Part shown: piece by piece, positions 25,087 through 33,323 of the stretch | Layout: the number at the start of each line of letters is the position of its first letter | Numbering within the stretch: position 1 is the first letter of the stretch | Assembly: GCA_016182605.1 (NCBI GenBank) | Contig: JACPGE010000067.1 | Coordinates: forward strand, 1 to 56,871 | Source of the DNA: Candidatus Hydrogenedentota bacterium | Lineage (GTDB): Bacteria > Hydrogenedentota > Hydrogenedentia > Hydrogenedentales > JAEUWI01 | Length of the DNA: 56,871 nucleotides | Direction of reading: 5' to 3' | Made by a program: the position numbers and the translations under genes | Notes under the pieces: generated by a model | What the model saw: the letters and a program-made list of their open reading frames with translations, nothing else | The model's database searches: none | Told to the model about the DNA's origin: nothing

Positions 25087-26486
25087 AGTATGTGCTGCCC
25101 CTCGCCCTGCTTGCCGGACTGCTCTTTCTCGCGCTCGGCTACATTCTCGGCCGCGAATCCACGCCCCAATCCCCCAACGTCCTGTTCATCACGATGGACA
25201 CGCTCCGCTCCGACCGCATCGCCGCCGTGCGCAACGGCCAGCCCGTCATGCCCTTTCTCTCGCGCGCCGTGAACGAGGGAGCCCACTTCACCCGCGCGAT
25301 CAGCCCCTGCAGTTGGACCAAGCCCGCCATGGCCTCCATCTTCACCGGCGTCTCGCCCGAAGCCCACGGGGTCATCTACACCAGCAAAAAAGACGCGAAC
25401 GGCAACGACGCCAGCGATGTGCTCAGTCCGGAATGGATGACGCTCGCGGAATGGCTCCGCGTCCGCGGCTACAGCACCTGGGCCTACATCTCGAACGCCA
25501 ACCTGGAAAAAAGCTTCGGCTTCGCCCAGGGTTTCGACGCGGCAGACTACGTTTACAAGAACGGAGCCTCCGCACCGGAAGTCACGGACGCCGCCCTCGG
25601 AAAGCTGTCGGCATTGAAGCCCCCCTTCCTGCTCTATGCCCACTATATGGATCCCCACTCGCCCTATACCCCGCCCGCACTGCACAAGGACGCCCTGGGC
25701 CCCTTTCCGCAAACCACCGCCTACGACAACACCCTCCTCGACAACCCGATGGAATTCATGCGCTACTATATGGACTGCGCGAAGATCATGTTGGGCCTGC
25801 AAGAGCAGCCCACGGTGCCGCCACTCTCGCCCGGGGGCCAGGCCGCCGTCGAACACCTCTACGATGCCGAAGTCCGATTCATGGATGAAGCAATCGAACG
25901 TCTCGTCACCGCTGTGCGCAAATCCCGCCCCAACACGCTCGTGGTCTTGGTCTCGGATCATGGCGAGGAATTCTGGGAGCGCGGCGGCATGGGCCACGGC
26001 ACCACACTCTTCCAGGAACAGGTGCACGTGCCCCTCGTGCTCATGGCGCCGGACATCGCGCCACGAAAGATAGATACCACCGTCTCCACCCTCGACCTCC
26101 TGCCCACGTTTGCGGCCTATCTCAAGATCCCGGGCCTGTCCCGTTGGGAAGGGCGCGGCCTCCTCGCACCCAGCGAGCCCCGGCCGGTATTCGCCTTCTC
26201 CAAGGCCTCCGAACAGGACCTGCAAGTGCACATCGACGCGATCTACGAGGACGGCCACGTGCTCATCCAGGATCACGGGCACGGGTGGGAGCGGCTTTTC
26301 CGGCACGAGACCGATCCCGGGGAACAGCAGGATATCGCCGCTTCGGATCCGGCGCGCGCGGCGGCCATGCGTGAAAAGCTGGAGGCGCACATCCGGCAGT
26401 CCCGCGCAGCGCTGAACGCCGTCGATCGCGTCGAGACGGTCATCGACCCCGCGATTCGCGCCCAGCAAAAAGATCTGGGATATTGA
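25083..26486 (+). CDS. Membrane-anchored sulfatase-fold protein
   Basis: This 467-residue protein starts at GTG 25083, overlapping the upstream stop as GTGA, with GGGAG nine bases before it. A single N-terminal signal anchor (about residues 4-22) places the catalytic domain in the periplasm. The alkaline phosphatase/sulfatase fold is shown by Asp39 in FITMDTLRSDR, VLVSDHGEEFWERGG and MGHGTTLF. The formylglycine consensus C/S-x-P-x-R is absent: the site reads SPCSWTKPAMAS, so Thr79 is the likely nucleophile, as in phosphoglycerol and phosphoethanolamine transferases. It is therefore probably a phospho-transferase or hydrolase acting on an envelope lipid or glycan, not a formylglycine sulfatase. 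It forms a two-gene unit with the GT-C glycosyltransferase and is convergent with a fusion carrying a related domain. Confidence 0.85.
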   Translation: MKYVLPLALLAGLLFLALGYILGRESTPQSPNVLFITMDTLRSDRIAAVRNGQPVMPFLSRAVNEGAHFTRAISPCSWTKPAMASIFTGVSPEAHGVIYTSKKDANGNDASDVLSPEWMTLAEWLRVRGYSTWAYISNANLEKSFGFAQGFDAADYVYKNGASAPEVTDAALGKLSALKPPFLLYAHYMDPHSPYTPPALHKDALGPFPQTTAYDNTLLDNPMEFMRYYMDCAKIMLGLQEQPTVPPLSPGGQAAVEHLYDAEVRFMDEAIERLVTAVRKSRPNTLVVLVSDHGEEFWERGGMGHGTTLFQEQVHVPLVLMAPDIAPRKIDTTVSTLDLLPTFAAYLKIPGLSRWEGRGLLAPSEPRPVFAFSKASEQDLQVHIDAIYEDGHVLIQDHGHGWERLFRHETDPGEQQDIAASDPARAAAMREKLEAHIRQSRAALNAVDRVETVIDPAIRAQQKDLGY

Positions 26487-26504
26487 GACTGGCGCCCGCG
26501 TGCC

Positions 26505-29500
26505 CTATTCCACGTAGCCCAACGAGCGCAACTCTTCCTGCAAGGACTCATCGACCACGACCTGCCCCGCAGGCTCCACCGCGCCCTCCTCGCAAATGTG
26601 CAGGAAGTCGTTGATCGTCGTGTACAACGCCTCGCGCTGCACCTGCCACGCCGGGTCCTCCGCCAGGTTGTGCTGCTCCCCGGTATCCTGATCCAGGTTG
26701 TAGAACTCGAACGGCTTCAGATTGCGCTTGTTGCCTTCGTTCGCCTTGATCAGCTTCGTGGACGGCGTCCGCACCGATTGCAGCACGATCCCCTCGAAGT
26801 CGTTCTCCGCATACGAATACGCCGTCCCCACGTCCACCGGCTGGCCATCCGCGTCAAAAAGCGATTTGCCCTGCATCATCGGGCCCGGCTGCGCCCCCGC
26901 AAGCTGCAACAGCGACGGCGCGATGTCCAGACTGCGCGCTATCTGCGGGTTCTTCGTCCCGCCATGCGCGTTCTTCGGCAGCTTCACCAGATACGGCACG
27001 TGCGTCTGTTCTTCATACAGCGTGAGGCCGTGCCACCAGCCGCCATGCTCGTAAAACTCCTCGCCATGATCCGCCGTCAGCACGATCGCCGCATCCTCAT
27101 AAAGTCCGCGCTCCTTCAGCCCCTGAATGAAGCGGCCAAACTCCCGGTCGAACAATTCGATCTCGCCGATATACGCCTTCCGCATGCGATCGTGGTACTC
27201 CTCCTTATTCGGGTTCTCCATGCGCTTCCGGGCGTAACCGCCGTCCGGAGATTCGGGATCCATGTAGGGATCGTGCGGATCCATGAAGTGCGCGAAAAGC
27301 AGAAAGGGCGTGCCTTCGGGCGCAGGCTTCCCGTCAATCCACGACAACACGGTGTCCGTCACCACCGGCGCGGGCTGATAGTACTCTTCCACGCGGATCT
27401 TGCGTTTGATGGCGCGGTCAACTCGCGCGCGCGCCTGGCGCAGCACTTCGTACATCGACAGCTTGGACGCCGAATAGCTCGCGCCAAAGAGCAGGCTCGG
27501 CTTCAGATCCACGTACTCCACGAAGCCCTGGCCATAGCCAAAGATCGACGCGATGTTCGGATTGTTGGAATAGCCCTGCGTGTAGTAACCGCTCTTGTAA
27601 AGCTGCTCCGCAAGTGTTTCGACATCCTGCGGCAGGCTCGCCGTCTTCGTCGTCGCCGTGTGGCATTCCGGATACATCCCGGAGAAGATCGTGCCAAACG
27701 AGGCCTTCGTCCAGGATGCCTGCGAATACCCGTGCTCATACTGGATCGCGTCCTGTAGAAAGGCCTCGAGCTGCGGCGTCTTCGTCTCAATCGCCGCATT
27801 GTAAAACGGCAGGTAGTCCGCGCGCAGCGTGTCCACCGCTACGAGAAAAATGTTCGGGCCCTTCGCTTCCGCCTGGGGCGTGAACGCCGCTTGCGCGGCC
27901 TCCGGATGATAGACCCGCGCAAGAACCAGTGCCGCCACGAGCAGCAACGCCAGTTGAGCGGCGTAGCCCCCCGCAATCTGCGGCACACGGCCACGGGAAA
28001 TGCGCAGCCACACGGCGCCCAGAACATAGACCACCGCAAATAAGAGCAGCACGATGCCCAGTTCATAGCTCACGAGTTGGGCCAGTTGCTTGGCCGAGGG
28101 CATCATCTCCCCCAGCACATCGCGCCGGTACCGGAACAGCCCGATCGCCAGCCCGCCCGCCAGCAGTGTTCCCGCGAACGACACCGCATAGCTGATCAAC
28201 GGCGCGGCAAAGCGGTCGAGTAACAAATAGAAGAAGAGCAGCCCTGCGGCGGCGCCAAGCCCGGCCCCCGCAAAGAGCAGGGTATACGCAAAGAATCCCC
28301 AATGAAAGAGCCCCACTTCATCGAGGCCACTGAGCGTACGGGCGATCCAGGCCGCTTCGAGAATGCCGATGAGGGCGCCCGCCACCGCGCCTCCGAGGGC
28401 GCCGCTGCACAGGGTGAATAGAATGTTGTCTCGGTACCTGATCACCTCATGCGGCGCCAGATGAACTACCGTGCTCTTGGGGCGTCTGGCCGCTTCCGCG
28501 CGCACGGCCTCCGCATCGGCAAGAAGCGCCTCGCGGTTGGGCTTGTCGGTGAACAGCAGGAGCGGAAGGCTGATCAGGAACGGAATCACCTCGCCGAACC
28601 ACATGCCCAGATGGGCGAAAAGAAAGGCCTTGCCCGCACCGGCCGTGCCGCCGAGCAGCGTCGTCATGACCAGCTCGCGCACTCCCGCGCCGCTCACCGT
28701 GGGTGTGAAGACCGAAGCCACAATAATAAGCGGGCTCGCGAAAAGTATGTCCAAGAGGCCCGTGTTCGCCGCGCGTATGGCCGAAGCCGTGCCAAAGTAA
28801 ACCAGGCAGATCGCCAGATGCACGCACAGCCCGAATCCCAGCGCCAAGAACAGCGCCCCACGGTGCGCGCTGTACGCCGTCACCGCCAGGCCCACCTCGT
28901 TCACCTTGGTGCGCAAGAGGCCGGGCACCGGAAGAATGGACACCAGAATCTGGATGATGCGGGGCTGAAGCAGAAGCAGTATGCTTGTCGTGATAAACGC
29001 GCCCAGGGCCAGCAGCACCGCCGCCAGCACCGGCAGGTTAAAATTAAAGAGACGCAGGCCAAGCGGCACGGTGAAAAAGACCAGTGTAAAGAGCGCGATA
29101 AAGCCTGTGAGTTTCTCCACCGCAATCACCGTTGTACACTTGATCACCTCGCCGGTGTACCGGGAAGATTCCACCAGCCGGTAGCCGTCGAGCCCGAGGG
29201 TGCCCGGCGCCAGCAGCCCCAACGCGCGCCCCCAGAACCAACACTTGACCAGGTACCACGTGGGTATGTGTATGCCCTGGGCGCGCAAGAGTATGCGCCA
29301 GCGAATGACCCCGCACGATATGCCCGCGAACTTGATGAAGGTGGCGAAACCAAGCCAGAAGACCGCTGTGCCCAGGTCCAGATCCTCCGTGAACATGGTC
29401 CACAGGGACTGGGGCGAAATATTGTTGAACTTGTCCTCGGCGAAGCCAAAGGTTTCGGGCCGGAACAGAAGCACAAAAAGCGCCGCGACAAAAGTCAGCT

Positions 29501-29543
29501 TGAACAGGGTCTTGACGATAAGTAACAGTGACTTCTTCAACAT
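26505..29543 (-). CDS. Flippase-like membrane domain fused to a sulfatase-fold domain
   Basis: A 1012-residue polytopic protein. Residues about 1-330 resemble the lysylphosphatidylglycerol-synthase/UPF0104 (AglD-type) membrane flippase family, with APGTLGLDGYRLVESS and SGAGVRELVMTTLLGG at the expected positions. A second membrane block of about six helices spans roughly residues 370-545. The remainder is a periplasmic alkaline phosphatase/sulfatase domain with metal Asp571 (VDTLRADY), SQASWTKASFGT with Thr612 where a formylglycine residue would lie, MDPHDPYMDP, and TADHGEEFYEHGG. Thr612 suggests a phospho-transfer or phosphodiesterase activity. AAGG lies upstream of the ATG. It lies 18 bases from the convergent stand-alone sulfatase-fold gene and 72 bases downstream of lptG on the same strand. 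A lipid translocation and head-group modification role is inferred. Confidence 0.85.
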   Translation of the reverse strand: MLKKSLLLIVKTLFKLTFVAALFVLLFRPETFGFAEDKFNNISPQSLWTMFTEDLDLGTAVFWLGFATFIKFAGISCGVIRWRILLRAQGIHIPTWYLVKCWFWGRALGLLAPGTLGLDGYRLVESSRYTGEVIKCTTVIAVEKLTGFIALFTLVFFTVPLGLRLFNFNLPVLAAVLLALGAFITTSILLLLQPRIIQILVSILPVPGLLRTKVNEVGLAVTAYSAHRGALFLALGFGLCVHLAICLVYFGTASAIRAANTGLLDILFASPLIIVASVFTPTVSGAGVRELVMTTLLGGTAGAGKAFLFAHLGMWFGEVIPFLISLPLLLFTDKPNREALLADAEAVRAEAARRPKSTVVHLAPHEVIRYRDNILFTLCSGALGGAVAGALIGILEAAWIARTLSGLDEVGLFHWGFFAYTLLFAGAGLGAAAGLLFFYLLLDRFAAPLISYAVSFAGTLLAGGLAIGLFRYRRDVLGEMMPSAKQLAQLVSYELGIVLLLFAVVYVLGAVWLRISRGRVPQIAGGYAAQLALLLVAALVLARVYHPEAAQAAFTPQAEAKGPNIFLVAVDTLRADYLPFYNAAIETKTPQLEAFLQDAIQYEHGYSQASWTKASFGTIFSGMYPECHTATTKTASLPQDVETLAEQLYKSGYYTQGYSNNPNIASIFGYGQGFVEYVDLKPSLLFGASYSASKLSMYEVLRQARARVDRAIKRKIRVEEYYQPAPVVTDTVLSWIDGKPAPEGTPFLLFAHFMDPHDPYMDPESPDGGYARKRMENPNKEEYHDRMRKAYIGEIELFDREFGRFIQGLKERGLYEDAAIVLTADHGEEFYEHGGWWHGLTLYEEQTHVPYLVKLPKNAHGGTKNPQIARSLDIAPSLLQLAGAQPGPMMQGKSLFDADGQPVDVGTAYSYAENDFEGIVLQSVRTPSTKLIKANEGNKRNLKPFEFYNLDQDTGEQHNLAEDPAWQVQREALYTTINDFLHICEEGAVEPAGQVVVDESLQEELRSLGYVE

Positions 29544-29615
29544 GACTGCCTTCTAATTTCCGTTGTGCACCTGCGCGCGCCCCGCGGGACCAATACGCGC
29601 GGAAGCCGCCGCGCC

Positions 29616-30707
29616 TTAGCCCGGGGCACGCCGGTACAATATTGCGGCGAGCACGGCAAAGACCAGATTGGCCGACCACGCTGCGGCAACCGGCGGCAGT
29701 TTGCCCAACTGCCCCAGGCCCATGCTCGCGTAAAACACCAGAAAATACGCCAGCGCCAGCGAAATGCTGATGCCAAAGCCCACCGCCATCCCGCCGCGGC
29801 GCAGCCGCACCGCAAAGGGAATGGCCAGCCAGATCATGATGAAACACAGCACCGGCCGCGAAAACTTCGCGTGAAACTGCGCCCACTGGCTCGTCACCGG
29901 CTTGCCCTGCGCCTCCGCCAGCTTCAAATCCTCGTAGACCGCCGATACCGTCCGCGTGGTCACCGGAGCCTCCAGCGAAAACAACGCCTCGGGCGGCTCA
30001 TGGAAGGGCGCGGCCTCCTGCGTGATCCGGTGGCCCCCCACGTTCGATCCCGCCTGATCCGCCTGCTTGATGTGCCAGTAGCCATCCTCCAAAATCCACG
30101 CGCCGCTTTCCGCGTCCCAAAAGATCCGGTTCGCGCGTATCTCCTCCACCTGGTTCTCCCGGAACGCGTGTATCGAAACGTCCTGACCGGTCAGCGCCTT
30201 GCGGTTGAACTTCAGCACGTGGCACGTCCAGCCCCCTTCCAGATTGGTCCAGCTCTGCCCTTTCGACACCGGCTGGTCATAGCGCGAAAAATACTTCTGA
30301 TCGATCTCCTGCACCAGCTTCGTCATCCGCACCCCCGCCGTCTCCTCCACCACAAACGCCAGCACCATCATGAAAAACGCAATGATCACCGGCATCCGCA
30401 CCAGCCGCCCAAGCCGGATGCCCCCCGCCAGCGCCGCCGTGATCTCGTTGTCCTGCGCCGCGCGGCCAAGCACCAGCAATCCCGCAAGCAAAACCGACCA
30501 CGCCGCCGCCTGAAACGTAAAAAATAGCGTCGGAATATACGTCGCGTAATAAAGCGCAATGATGTGCAACGGCACGTTGTACTTCAGCACCTCCGTGTTG
30601 CGCGCCACCACGAAATCGATCAGCACGAAAAGCAGGTACAGCCCGAGCAGAATGCGCGCCAGCATCCCCAGCATGCGCCCGCCGAGATAGCGATCCAGTA
30701 TCGTCAT
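29616..30707 (-). CDS. lptG: LPS export permease, LptG-type
   Basis: This 363-residue YjgP/YjgQ-family permease has the family layout: three N-terminal helices (LGMLARILLGLYLLFVLIDF and following), a periplasmic jellyroll domain of about 170 residues, and three C-terminal helices. With LptF it forms the inner-membrane channel of the LptB2FG transporter that pulls LPS to the LptC/A bridge. The start ATG overlaps the stop of the upstream lptF gene as ATGA, so the two are translationally coupled. An upstream in-frame extension was rejected because it lies inside lptF. Which of the two paralogues is F or G is judged from order and sequence character, not from a decisive residue. Confidence 0.87.
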   Translation of the reverse strand: MTILDRYLGGRMLGMLARILLGLYLLFVLIDFVVARNTEVLKYNVPLHIIALYYATYIPTLFFTFQAAAWSVLLAGLLVLGRAAQDNEITAALAGGIRLGRLVRMPVIIAFFMMVLAFVVEETAGVRMTKLVQEIDQKYFSRYDQPVSKGQSWTNLEGGWTCHVLKFNRKALTGQDVSIHAFRENQVEEIRANRIFWDAESGAWILEDGYWHIKQADQAGSNVGGHRITQEAAPFHEPPEALFSLEAPVTTRTVSAVYEDLKLAEAQGKPVTSQWAQFHAKFSRPVLCFIMIWLAIPFAVRLRRGGMAVGFGISISLALAYFLVFYASMGLGQLGKLPPVAAAWSANLVFAVLAAILYRRAPG

Positions 30708-31831
30708 ATGCGATCCACCCGCCACAGGAGCGCGAAGCCCGCAAGGCAAAAGATCAGATTGGGCACCTGCATCAGCGCGATCGTTTCCACAAGCCCCGCC
30801 AGACCGGGAGGCTGCGCGAAATTGCGCAGGATAAAATAAAAACCCACGATCGCCACGCCGCTCACAAACGTGAACGAACGGCCGCCCCGTTGCGCGCGCA
30901 CCCCGATCGGCGCCGCCACAAACGCAAAGGCCAGGCACATCAGCGGAAAGCTCAGGCGTTCGCTCAACTCAATGCGCACCTTGCGCAGTTCCACCAGATC
31001 GGGAATGCTCGGCTGCGCGGCGTAACGCGCGCTCAGTTGCGCCTCGTCCTGCCGCAACGCCGTGAGCGTCTTGCCCTCCCGGTTCTCCGAAACGGAATAC
31101 GCCGCCAGCTTCGGCAGCGAAAAGGCCGACTCCTCAAAAAACACCAGGCTCTCGCCGCCCACCCCCACGTCGGAGTCGAGGTAGTGACCCTTCCTCAGCA
31201 GCAGCCGCGTGCCCTCGTCGCCGGAATGCAGCGCCGCGCTGTCCGCGTAAAACGTCCGCGTCTGCCCGTGCTCCAGCGGCATGAGCAGCATCACCTCGCG
31301 CAGCGCCCCGTCCGGGTCCTTCTTCCCGATGAATACGCGCCAGTCCCCAAACTCGTTCATCACCCCCGTCGGCAGCACATCGAACGTCACACGGATCGGA
31401 AGCTCATACTTCACCAGCCGGTCCACGCGGTGGTAGGCCCAGGGCCGCCCCTGATCCTGCACGAAAAAGCACAATCCGCTCAGCACCGCGCCCACCGCAA
31501 TCACCGGAAGCACCAGCCGTTTCAGCGGGATCCCCGCCGACTTCAACGCCGTCAGCTCGTTGTGATGCGCCATCTGCCCAAAGGTCAGCATGATGCCCAG
31601 CAGGTACGTCACCGGGATGATGATGCCCGCCATGGAAGGCAGGGAATACACCGCGATGCGGCTCAGATCGATCATCGAGAGCACAGCCTGCACCAGTGGC
31701 AGGCTTTCGAGCAGGTAATCCAATTGGTCCTGGATCGAAGCCCCCATCACCACCACGCAGATCACCACCGCTCCCTGGACCGCGGGGGCCCAGATCTGCC
31801 GCAAGACATAGCGGTTCGCAATGCTGATCAT
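30704..31831 (-). CDS. lptF: LPS export permease, LptF-type
   Basis: This 375-residue YjgP/YjgQ-family protein opens the operon. N-terminal helices (PAVQGAVVICVVVMGASI, PSMAGIIIPVTYLLGIMLTF) lead into the cytoplasmic loop ALKSAGIPLKRLVLPV, which contacts LptB in known structures. A periplasmic jellyroll follows, and the C-terminal helices begin with ELSERLSFPLMCLAFAFVAAPIGVR, cut here for length but typical of the family. It works with LptG. The ribosome-binding site before the ATG is weak. The presence of LptFG is the best evidence in the window that the organism makes LPS. The flippase-sulfatase gene downstream may be in the same transcript. Confidence 0.88.
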   Translation of the reverse strand: MISIANRYVLRQIWAPAVQGAVVICVVVMGASIQDQLDYLLESLPLVQAVLSMIDLSRIAVYSLPSMAGIIIPVTYLLGIMLTFGQMAHHNELTALKSAGIPLKRLVLPVIAVGAVLSGLCFFVQDQGRPWAYHRVDRLVKYELPIRVTFDVLPTGVMNEFGDWRVFIGKKDPDGALREVMLLMPLEHGQTRTFYADSAALHSGDEGTRLLLRKGHYLDSDVGVGGESLVFFEESAFSLPKLAAYSVSENREGKTLTALRQDEAQLSARYAAQPSIPDLVELRKVRIELSERLSFPLMCLAFAFVAAPIGVRAQRGGRSFTFVSGVAIVGFYFILRNFAQPPGLAGLVETIALMQVPNLIFCLAGFALLWRVDRI

Positions 31832-31907
31832 CTCGATGCGTTTTCCATAAGGCCCGGATTATAGCGAATGCACGGGGACCGGGACAGCTTTCGGAGTGGG
31901 GGAGGAA

Positions 31908-33140
31908 TCATTGAGGCCAGACTGCCCCAGGATCGAAGTTGATAATGCGCTCCGGCGGAGACTCGGGAATCTGCGGCCGAAGGAAGGGCTTCTCCGAAGC
32001 CTTGTGGCACGCATAGCACCCTTCCGCGGCGCTTCGATAGGCGCTTTCAAAGCCCGCCCGATCGCCCGCGTCGATGGCCGCTTGCACAGCGGACAACAAC
32101 GAACCGTCAATGGCCTCCAATATACTGTTCAGGTCGAGATCGCCCGCCTGCGTCTGCCGGATCGGGCGGATTCGCACGGCCCATTTCAGGTGGGATCGCG
32201 TCTCCGCAAGATAGAACGCGGCCAACGGCCAGTTCCCGTGCTCGCCCGCAAACCACAGGTTCGCAAAATGAAATCCCACATCCTGCATGGCGTGCGCCTG
32301 GTCCGGCAGCATCCCCTTCAACAGCGCCAACTCGGCAGTCAGAGCCGCAATCTCGGCCGGCCCGTCCGCCGTCTCCCCCTCAACGTTTACCGTGCCCGGC
32401 GTCGTCCCGCCCAGTCCCGACTCCGAAAAATTAACGGCCACACTTACGGGCGTTTCCGCCTTCACCTCTACGGAGCCTGCCGCCCGGAGCTTTCCCGCGG
32501 GCTGCGCCGCCACCAATTCATATGTTCCGGGTGGCACACCCTCAATGGCGAAGTGCCCCTTTTCATCCGTAACTGCGAAGCAGGGATGCCCAAATACATA
32601 GATCCACCCCATCATCCACGGGTGCAGATCGCAACTCAGGCGGATCGGCGTGTCGTCCGGCTCTGCCTCCACGACTCGCTCGTGGGGGCTGCCCGGCGGC
32701 GTAATCACATTGAACTCATTTTCCGGGTTCGCCGCAAATGTGTGCACGTTGTGGTTGGAGACGTCCTCGTTGCCAATCGATACCCGTTGCCCCGCCACCA
32801 CGCCCGCCACCATCGGCATGAATTCCCCGTCTATCTGCGCGATCGACAACGGAGCGCGCTGCGCAGGCGCTTCCATTTCAGGCAGCGCCGCTCCCCCTGC
32901 CACGGGACGCAGCCAGACCGCCGCATACGCCAGCCCGCCCGTCGCCCCATCCACCAGCAGCAAGGGCCGCTGGCGGCCTTCATTATCCGCAAAGCGCCGC
33001 TCGGGTACCTTTCCCGTATAGCGCACAGTACCGCTCAGCGCCACCCCGGCGGCAGGCGCGTCGGGCGCTACCATGGCGGGAAGCATCCCCAGCAGGCACA
33101 GAGCCAGGCTCGATCCGCTGTACCGCTTTGTAAAATACAT
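31908..33140 (-). CDS. Cupredoxin-carboxypeptidase-regulatory-cytochrome c fusion
   Basis: This 410-residue exported protein joins three modules. After the signal peptide (to about residue 31) comes a plastocyanin-like cupredoxin of the kind found in methylamine-utilisation-associated proteins. The blue-copper ligands are in view: His130/His133 (NHNVHTF), Cys170, His173 and Met176 (CDLHPWM). A small beta-sandwich of the carboxypeptidase-regulatory type follows (HFAIEGVPPGTYELV). The C-terminal third is helical and ends with a single c-type heme site, CYACH at 375-379. A copper centre and a heme in one chain suggests periplasmic electron transfer, with the partner unknown. GGAGG lies ten bases before ATG 33140. 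It is divergent from the calcium-binding protein gene. Confidence 0.85.
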   Translation of the reverse strand: MYFTKRYSGSSLALCLLGMLPAMVAPDAPAAGVALSGTVRYTGKVPERRFADNEGRQRPLLLVDGATGGLAYAAVWLRPVAGGAALPEMEAPAQRAPLSIAQIDGEFMPMVAGVVAGQRVSIGNEDVSNHNVHTFAANPENEFNVITPPGSPHERVVEAEPDDTPIRLSCDLHPWMMGWIYVFGHPCFAVTDEKGHFAIEGVPPGTYELVAAQPAGKLRAAGSVEVKAETPVSVAVNFSESGLGGTTPGTVNVEGETADGPAEIAALTAELALLKGMLPDQAHAMQDVGFHFANLWFAGEHGNWPLAAFYLAETRSHLKWAVRIRPIRQTQAGDLDLNSILEAIDGSLLSAVQAAIDAGDRAGFESAYRSAAEGCYACHKASEKPFLRPQIPESPPERIINFDPGAVWPQ

Positions 33141-33323
33141 ATCCCGAACGCCTCCAAGCGAACGCCAAGAACCAGAAGGCCGCACGCCACGCTGCCGTAG
33201 CCTAGGCGAATCGAGCAACCCAGTCAATTCTCACCCATAAAGTTTTTCCCGATCATGCCGATAATTCTCCTACGCGACGGTTTTCGACGAGGAGCTTTCC
33301 CGCGACGGCTCGGAGATAAACTA

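Noticed and set aside
25074-26486. Annotating the sulfatase-fold proteins as arylsulfatases
   Set aside because: The formylglycine motif C/S-x-P-x-R is absent; a Thr occupies the position.
28449-29525. Plus-strand frame opposite the flippase-sulfatase gene
   Set aside because: Shadow of a real membrane protein; charged, repetitive residues and no ribosome-binding site.
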